Made by a program: the position numbers and the translations under genes. The notes under the pieces were generated by a model. That model worked only from the letters and a program-made list of their open reading frames with translations, did no database searches and was not told the origin of the DNA. Shown here piece by piece: positions 7,948-14,070 of a stretch of 14,070 bases of DNA; position 1 is the stretch's first letter, and each line of letters begins with the position of its first letter. The stretch covers positions 1 through 14,070 of the forward strand of contig JAQIWT010000899.1 of assembly GCA_034696485.1 (NCBI GenBank), given 5' to 3'. Source of the DNA: Isohypsibius dastychi. Taxonomy: Eukaryota > Tardigrada > Eutardigrada > Parachela > Isohypsibiidae.

Positions 7948-9198
7948 ATTCATTGATCTCTCCGACGGACGATTTGCTGTCGGTTTTATTCTTTTTGTTA
8001 TCATGGTGTTCAATATGATAATTTCAAAAAGATTTGAATCCGGAGTCAGTAGAATCGACCCGCCCGGGAACTGAAAAGGAAATATTCCGGAGAAGAGCTG
8101 AATACAGTTGGATTCTGATAGGAAGTCCAGATATTCTTTCCATGAGATGTTCTGGAAACCAACACATACGTTTTAGAGAGTTAACGGAGATAAAAAGAGG
8201 AGGTTCTTGCATATTATGCGGGAACACCGTCCTGAAGTCAGGATGGTCTTGGCCCACAGACTGACAATCTGTGAAACTCGTGAACCCAACGAAACAATCT
8301 TCCCTTAACTGCGATTTTGTCGTGGAATTAAAACCGTTCGGAAAACTCAGGATAACGAAGTGAAACCGTGCGTTAAAACCAATACAGATAAACCAGTTAA
8401 ATTGATTGCCCATGGTTCGCAAAACAGGGATCGATATAGACAGGTGCTTGGGTTTTACAGGTGGACCCTTAAATTTTGTTCACAAGATTACGTATTGTAC
8501 TTCACTGGTAGTCTAGTGGGACCCTGTAATCAATAACACCAAGGACTTAAACTGAATAATCATGCTTTGAACTGTGCGGGCGGGAGAAGTTTCTTCCCTG
8601 AATTCTCAGCAGTGTTGAAAATTCGCCACTGAGTTCACGCTCTACGTACAGCGGTCGATACGTACATACAGTATTGTACATACATGTAGCCTAGAGTGGT
8701 TCCCGAGGTGTTCACAGGGCCCAAGAATGGTACGAGAACTCTATGAGGTCTATGAGGGTTTCGGCTGAAAGGATCTACATTGTCTACAAGGTCAATAAAG
8801 TTCACCAAATCTGCACTGGACTGTGTGAACCCTAAGGAATCACGTTAGCTATGAGTAGTTTGGTGATCCATGTCAAGGGGGGCCCTATCACAAATCATAG
8901 ATCAGCAAGCGGAACAAAACGGCAGCCGAGATATGCATCCCCCTCCCCGGTGGAGATGCATGAACCAGTTCGCGGTTCGAGTTCAGTTTCCTTGTTTACC
9001 TTTCTCATTCTTTCTTCGCGGTGTGATTCGAGGAATTGTTTAGTATTTGTGGAATTTGTCACATGGATGGCGTTAACTGCTATCACTCTTCTCTGACAGA
9101 ATATGTGGGGTTCCATGCGTATAGTGAGCTGTTATTGCCAACGTTTCACACGATGAGGCCGTCGGTTTGAAGGTGCTACCTTGAGGCTATTTTTCCTA
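7948..9198. other. Intergenic region between the GPCR and the hAT element
   Basis: It begins with the GPCR 3' untranslated region, in which no clear AATAAA is seen close to the stop. An AATAAA occurs at about 8793-8798, too far to assign with confidence. A minus-strand frame opening at ATG 8413 runs 130 codons to 8024, and a plus-strand frame lies at 8034-8264. Neither shows a recognisable domain. A MITE fragment sits at 8434-8468. Around 8651-8686 are short tacgtacatac-type repeats. No gene can be supported. Confidence 0.35.
8434..8468 (+). repeat. Fragment of the 4765-5250 MITE family
   Basis: The segment contains ATAGACAGGTG, then a GTTTTACAG/GTGGACCC run. It aligns with the subterminal part of the MITE at about 4815-4850 (GATAGACAGGTG, ATTTACAG, TTGGACCC) with several substitutions. 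No terminal CAGTAAAACC is present nearby, so this is a truncated or old copy. Confidence 0.45.
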
Positions 9199-9298
9199 AG
9201 GGAATGGATGGATTGGATAATCCATGATTCTATCCAGTGGATAGTCATGAATTTATCCATGCATTATCCATGGATGAGGTCTTTTTTATCCGTGGATA
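9199..9298 (+). repeat. Left 100-bp terminal inverted repeat
   Basis: It matches the reverse complement of 13371-13470 at 99 of 100 positions by eye; the single difference lies in gtcatg(a/g)attt. The arm is itself packed with GGAT/ATCC motifs and small palindromes such as ATCCATGGAT and TATCCA-G-TGGATA. A plus-strand reading frame across it mirrors one across the right arm only because the DNA is repeated. Confidence 0.9.
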
Positions 9299-9324
9299 CA
9301 AGTGTATGTGAAGGGGGATTGGCA

Positions 9325-9382
9325 GGGGGGGGGGGGGAGAAATATATAGGGGGGAGGCGAGATATATTTAGGGGGGGGGGGG
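9325..9382 (+). repeat. Poly-G tracts with spaced A/T units
   Basis: G runs of 13 (9325-9337), 6 (about 9349-9354) and 12 (9371-9382) alternate with AGAAATATATA and GAGATATATTTA spacers. The pattern looks like slippage of a G-rich unit in the 5' untranslated part of the hAT element. It could form a G-quadruplex on the plus strand. Run lengths may be unreliable in an assembly. Confidence 0.6.
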
Positions 9383-9480
9383 TGGGACTGTCTTTCAAGC
9401 GATGACATCATTGTCAATGTGGCTGCAAACTATGAAGGTTGGTACTTCAGAGCTGATCTTCACTTCTTCTGTGAATCTCT

Positions 9481-9523
9481 TTGATCTTACCTTGATCTTT
9501 CTTTTGATCTTCCCTCGATCTCT
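9481..9523 (+). repeat. Phased TTGATCTT direct repeats upstream of the transposase ATG
   Basis: TTGATCTT occurs at 9481-9488, 9492-9499 and 9504-9511, followed by a variant TCGATCTC at 9515-9522. The 11-12 bp spacing places them on one helical face. A further TGATCTT lies at 9454-9460. They sit just before the ATG at 9529. Confidence 0.5.
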
Positions 9524-9528
9524 CGAGT

Positions 9529-12500
9529 ATGGTGCGCAAAAGAACAGCTGATGATGGCGCTGCAGACTCTGTTCGGGGAAATTCAAGTGGGAAACGCAAG
9601 AAACCAGCATCGGAAATGCAGAATTTGGAAGATGCACCGGAACAGCCTTCCACCTCTGTGGCTTCGAACATGAAGAAAAGTAAGCATAACCATTGATTTG
9701 TGAAGCCGTGGTTTGAGTTTAGGGTTCGTTGTTGATAGACCCGCGAGGAAGACCGAGAAAAAAGGTGAATCCAGTTATGAGCGACGGAATGGAAACTGCT
9801 GATTCTGTGCTTGCGACCCCAGAAAAGCGTGAGTTAGACAGCTGGTGATGAGTTATGTAGCTCAAAATATAAAGGTTATATTTGCAGAGTCTGATCACCG
9901 CAAGAAACGCAAAAAGACGACCGCTGAACCGGAAGACGAGTTGGCTCCAGCCTGTGGAACTTCTCCGAGCCATGAAGATCTGCCAGATCCTCAACGAGCT
10001 GAGGATTATCAGGCTATTTTGGAAACACCCCTTGATCCCAGTACGTAATCTTAACCCATCAGAAATTTTATTCGAGCTTCATTTCACTTGTTTTTGGTAG
10101 AAATCATAAAGAAACGCAGCTCGTGAAGGAAATCAACTGAAAAATCAAGTGTCTGGCCATATTTCAAGAAGCTTAAAACCAACGAGGTTGAATGTGTGAT
10201 CTGTTTGAAGAAGTTCAACTACAAGAAGTCTTCTGGGACTTCCAATCTGCGGACCCATATTCACACAAGTAATCAGATGCATCTTGGGGATACACCACAT
10301 AAGAGTGCTCCTCTGTCCGTTAACCAGCCTCAGCCGATTATGCATTACAGTCAGAAAAGAATCATCGACAGACTGGTTCTCGATTGGTTCAGTACAAGAC
10401 TCCATCCATTCAGCATAGTTGAGGAGCAAGAATTCCGGAAAATATTCGGTGAGTTAAGATTGCCTCGCCATTAGCCTAGTGTCCGGTGTTTTCACGATAT
10501 CTAAACTTCAAAACCACTGACTGCTATCTGTATAATATTTTCTAGGATACTGGTCAATAGCGGTAAAATCCTTTAGGCTTGATTTCGAGAGTTTACTTGA
10601 TAAATGATTGTCTTAAAATTACGGACAATAGCTTTAACGATGGGGCTTGAAAAAATATTAAATTTACCCGGACAGAATTTTGAAATAATGTGTTTGAGAT
10701 TAATTATTGGGAAGAAACGCTGAAAAACGCAAGGTCACTATCATGAAAAACGTCAACCTTTGAGTAGGTAGACTTTTTGATTTTTCTGAGCTTTCAACAA
10801 AAGTAACAGCCCAGCCAATACCTCCAAAACTTATCTGAATTTGATCAACGTTTGGGGCAAGTTAGGTCAAAAACTGATTTTTCAGCTTGCTTTGTATTGA
10901 CAGTTGCATGAAAAAATCTTTCACTCAAGGTAACATTGGTAAAATTTGTCATTTTCTTGCAACAGACAGATCTGTATTTCAGGCTACTTTTGGTGGCCAA
11001 GTTCTCACTTACTATCTAAGAACTGAGCAAAAAAAATCTCAAGAACTTTTAAAGCCTCCCGTCGCTGTGAGTAGCACGAGCAAGTTGCAAAGCAAGTTTT
11101 TAAATAGTTAGTTTGAGAGAAAAAATTTTTGAGGTTTGGCTGGATTATTTTTATAGTTTTTCAAGCTAGATCATTTGAACTGCAGCACGTCATTCTATGC
11201 TGATTGTTGGCAAATGTGGCCTCTGAATTGAAAATGAAATCTTCCAGCACTATATTGCTGATTTCTTACAACATTACAAATGAATTGAAAAAAGCAGTCA
11301 ATTTAAAGGTCAGTTTGAGAAAAAACCCGAAAAATAGTTGTCAGGTATTTCATTTTCGAAGAACCACTGGCTATCTATATTTGAGGTGCCATGAGGGTCA
11401 TTAAACCGTAATTGACTGTGATTTTTACAGAATATATTGTCCCAACTTATCAAATGATGAGTGCAAAATCGATCTCGGAAAAGATCAAGGAGGAATTTCT
11501 CAGCTGTAAAGATTTCATCCGAGAAACACTGCGGACTGCTGGAAGCCGGCCTTCGTTGACGAGTGATTATTGGACGGATCCATTCAAAAAGCCGTTTCTG
11601 GTTACCACCGCAAAATATGTGAACAGCGCACGGACCAAGACGGAATCATTCATTCTCGATTTCAAGAAAGTCTCTGAATCCCATACGGCTACTCGAACAA
11701 GGGATGAATTGAAGCTTCTTATGGTGGACTCCGGTATATACGGAAGAACTTTGGCTTTATGCATGGATAATGCTTCTAATCTGGATGCAACTTATGACCT
11801 CTTGCAAGCCGAATTGCCTGGTCTCTTCCGTGTCAGATGCACTGCTCACTCTTTGAACTTGATCTGCAAAGCAGGACTTGACGAAATTGCTGAGCCAGTC
11901 AAGAAAATTCGCTTCGTCGTTCTGTATATTCATCGACATCAGAATTCCAATACTCGATTCCAAGCAATCCAGAAAGAATTCGACGAAGAATTTACTCCCA
12001 TAAAGCTGCCGTACGATGTGAGAACTCGGTAGAATTCCACTTTTTTGATGCTGGAAAAATTCAGAAAGTACCGAACTGAAGTCACAATGCTGATCATGGA
12101 AACTCCAGGTTTGATCGATTATCAAATGTCGGAAGAAGAGTGGGCAGAAATTGATCTCTTCCTCGAAGTACTCAAAATTTTTTTCGACGAAACTATCAAG
12201 CTCAGTTCAGAAGAACCAGCGCTCTCGAGAGTTTATCCGGCGATGGTAGTGCTAAAAGGTCATCTGCAACAGCATGTCGCGTCAGGTAAGCAGCGTATGC
12301 TTCTTGGATAAGCTAGATGCCAATTGTGTTTTTGTATTTCAGAAAACGTACGCGTCAGCAATGCTGTTCGGCTGATGCTCTTGAAGCTTGAGGAGTACTG
12401 GGACAAAATCAATCCAACCTTTGTGTTTGTGAGCTACATTCTGGATCCTCGGTTGAAGACAGCTTACTTGCCTTCTGATCAAAAAGCAGCCGCTACAGCT

Positions 12501-13133
12501 TTGTTAATCGAGTTGATGGCCGAAAAAGAATAAGCAAGAAGGGATACCACAGAAAAGAACAGATCTACGGAGATTGACCTCTTCGATCAGATTATGAACC
12601 AGCATCCTTCAGTCAGTTACGGCAGCAGTTCAATGGTCAGTAAAGAAAACAGTTGTCAGACTATCTTCTTGAACATCGACTGCCTCGGGACACCAATATT
12701 CTGCGCTACTGGAAGGAACAAAGCTTCCTATTCCCTCTTTTGGCTGAGGCTGCCTTCGATTTTATTGCCATCGACTCAACTTCCATCCCAAGCGAGAGAG
12801 CGAATTCGCAGGTTAGTTTGGATTTTAAAATCTTTTAATGGATTGAGTATTGTTGAACAAGATAGTTACATGTTGGAATATGACTAATACATTTTTCAGG
12901 GCCGAATACTCCTTCAGTATGCGCGATCTCGACTCACTGCGGAAACTATTCGTGCTTGTATTGTGGTTTCTTCTGTCAACCGTCTTCGACTTGCTGGAGG
13001 TACCGAGACTATTGATGACCTCAGCACTTCACGATTGACGGTTGGAGGTTTGAATTTCGATGAAATTCAGGAGACAGAAATGTTTGATGCGAATCAGTCA
13101 CTTAACTTCTCAGTTGACAAGGACTTTTTCTGA
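9529..13133 (+). pseudogene. hAT transposase (AT-hook, BED finger, DDE, hATC), interrupted
   Basis: Seven exons fit: 9529-9679, 9739-9828, 9888-10040, 10101-10448, 11431-12285, 12343-12811 and 12900-13133, about 765 codons. Exon 2 encodes an AT-hook (RGRPRKK, about residues 53-59) and exon 3 a basic KKRKK nuclear signal. Exon 4 holds a BED finger (W-P-Y-F, C-x2-C, TSNLRTH). Exon 5 has D293 (TSDYW) and D360 (MDNASN), 67 residues apart as in Hermes, plus a C-x2-H (RCTAH). Exon 6 has ILDPRLK and the dimerisation domain (RYWKEQ, PLLAEAA, PSERANSQ); the last Glu is the likely third catalytic residue. Exon 7 completes it (GRILL, SRLTAET). Damage: TGA at 10124-10126, TAG at 12030-12032 replacing the Trp of the R-W-N-S-T motif, TAA at 12531-12533, and a one-base frame loss between about 12600 and 12653. 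The first stop could be avoided by another splice pair (donor 10045, acceptor before 10129). The protein would cut and paste the element in the nucleus; this copy is probably inactive. Confidence 0.82.
10449..11430 (+). other. 982-bp intron of the hAT transposase
   Basis: It starts gtgagtt after a TTC G codon break and ends atttttacag. Joining the flanks makes a Glu codon and keeps the frame, so the splice is well supported. All other introns of the gene are 57-88 bp. The intron is A/T-rich. A 74-codon frame (10887-11111) and a 66-codon frame (11204-11404) inside it show no recognised domain. A nested, decayed insertion is possible, but no inverted ends were found. Confidence 0.6.
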
Positions 13134-13370
13134 AAAACACTGAATCTGTAGTGGGGTATTTGAGTTGCACGGACTGTGATTTTGTTTCTGTGACTGGATA
13201 GTTTTTTTCAAAAATTTCGCGCTCTCTGACCAGGACTGCCAAGTTTAGTACGATGCGTCAGCTTTAATTTCAATTTCTGATGATCACTGTGTTTCGGTAA
13301 AAAATATCAACTTGGAGTTTTCGTTGGATTTTTTTCAGATGGATAGAAATAACAAGCGCAAAACACAGTT

Positions 13371-13470
13371 TATCCACGGATAAAAAAGACCTCATCCATG
13401 GATAATGCATGGATAAATCCATGACTATCCACTGGATAGAATCATGGATTATCCAATCCATCCATTCCCT
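13371..13470 (-). repeat. Right 100-bp terminal inverted repeat
   Basis: Inverted partner of 9199-9298. The outer end is ...CATTCCCT at 13463-13470, followed by actcaaac. Near-identity of the two arms implies recent transposition, gene conversion or selection on the ends. Confidence 0.9.
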
Positions 13471-13934
13471 ACTCAAACCTCGTTCATGAATACGAGATTA
13501 CATGTAGCGGTAACGTTACTGTCTTAATACCTTTTCAACTGCTTGATCGAACGAGAAACAGACTGACCACGGAAGCACAGCATTATTTTGATCTTGGATT
13601 AAAAACTGAGTGCAATCAAAATAATTAAAAAGGTTCCAAAATATTTCCTCCTGCTTTCATGTTCCAGTAACGCAACACCGCAAACCGGAAGATGAGAATG
13701 GATCATCAGGCCAGCTTGATAAATGATCGACACTCACATCCCCACCTTTCCTTTCAAAACATTTTCAATTTGAAAAACTTTCTACTTCCGAAAAAGTTTC
13801 GGAAGAGGGTTTGAATCTCAGTTGTTTGGCGATGTTCAAGTTCCAAATGTTGTAAACGTTGGTAAGGGATCTCTCTGAAGTTGTTGGTGGGTCGAATATG
13901 TCCGGAAGGTTCGATGGCTATTGCTTTAACTCGG
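13471..13934. other. Non-coding stretch with two small hairpins
   Basis: No gene is seen. TTTTCAA at 13762-13768 pairs with TTGAAAA at 13770-13776. CTTCCGAAA at 13785-13793 pairs with TTTCGGAAG at 13797-13805. The second stem is a perfect 9-bp palindrome with a 3-nt loop. No U-run or gene lies close enough to call either one a terminator. Confidence 0.4.
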
Positions 13935-14070
13935 AACTCGGGAACTCGGGAACTCGGGAACTCGGGAATTCGGGAACTCGGGAATTCGGGAACTCGGGAA
14001 CTCGGGAACTCGGGAACTCGGGAACTCGGGAACTCGGGAACTCGGGAACTCGGGAACTCGGGAACTCGGG
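13935..14070. repeat. 8-bp tandem repeat (AACTCGGG)n at the window edge
   Basis: Seventeen consecutive 8-bp units AACTCGGG run in perfect register to the last base. The units at 13967-13974 and 13983-13990 are variants (AATTCGGG). A shortened unit (aactcgg) at 13928-13934 starts the array. The array continues past the window, so its true length is unknown. Confidence 0.95.

Larger units (their letters stand above)
9199..13470 (+). mobile_element. hAT-superfamily transposon, 4272 bp
   Basis: The element is bounded by 100-bp inverted repeats (9199-9298 and 13371-13470) that differ at one position. It encodes a plus-strand, multi-exon transposase with BED-finger, DDE and hAT dimerisation regions. 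The termini read AGGGAATGG, close to the (C/T)AGGG ends common in hAT elements. The right side would read TAGGG if one more base is included. hAT insertion normally duplicates 8 bp, but the flanks ttttccta (left) and actcaaac (right) do not match. The transposase is interrupted, so this copy should be non-autonomous. Confidence 0.85.

Noticed and set aside
9181-9405. Plus-strand frame similar to the minus-strand frame at 13270-13476
   Set aside because: The likeness comes from the 100-bp inverted repeats, not from a shared protein.
11757-12125. Minus-strand frame opposite the transposase
   Set aside because: Antisense shadow of the hAT catalytic exon.
13785-13805. Perfect 9-bp stem as a transcription terminator or heat-shock element
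   Set aside because: There is no adjacent gene, and the TTC/GAA spacing does not follow the 5-bp heat-shock unit pattern.
1-14070. CRISPR array, prokaryotic operon or defence island
   Set aside because: The genes have spliceosomal introns and the only regular array is a spacerless 8-bp tandem repeat.

Overview
The window is eukaryotic. Its genes are broken by GT-AG introns, many only 53-90 bp long, with acceptors such as tttcag, tttttacag and gttgatag. It contains a neuropeptide-type GPCR and several animal-type DNA transposons. A compact-intron invertebrate, possibly an ecdysozoan such as a tardigrade or nematode relative, fits best. The species cannot be fixed from sequence alone.

Layout. 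1-807: no recognisable gene, a few short palindromes. 820-2209: a decayed Mutator-like (MULE) element read on the minus strand, with an N-terminal FAR1/ZSWIM-type zinc-finger region (1416-1988) and a C-terminal Ulp1/C48-like protease remnant (808-1352). The transposase core that would normally lie between them is missing. Repeats of a CTCCGTGCGAGCAG motif lie at both ends in opposite orientation. 2210-3257: no clear gene. 3258-3558: first two exons of a small RING-finger gene whose 3' half is not found. 3559-4764: mostly non-coding, with a CCCGG-rich foldback. 4765-5250: a 486-bp Tigger/pogo-like MITE flanked by TA. 5253-5852: GPCR upstream region. 5853-7947: an apparently complete six-exon class A GPCR of 363 residues, closest to thyrotropin-releasing-hormone receptors (EFLGamide-type receptors in protostomes). 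7948-9198: intergenic, with a fragment of the 4765 MITE family. 9199-13470: a 4272-bp hAT transposon with unusually long, nearly identical 100-bp terminal inverted repeats, and a multi-exon AT-hook/BED/hAT transposase broken by nonsense codons and a frameshift. 13471-13934: no gene. 13935-14070: a perfect-register 8-bp tandem repeat running off the window edge.

The only apparently functional host gene resolved from end to end is the GPCR, and it carries an arginine in place of the usual toggle-switch tryptophan of TM6. The rest is mainly transposon debris. The most informative piece is the hAT element: its ends look very young, but its transposase is interrupted. All three of its in-frame stops can be explained by C:G to T:A transitions.
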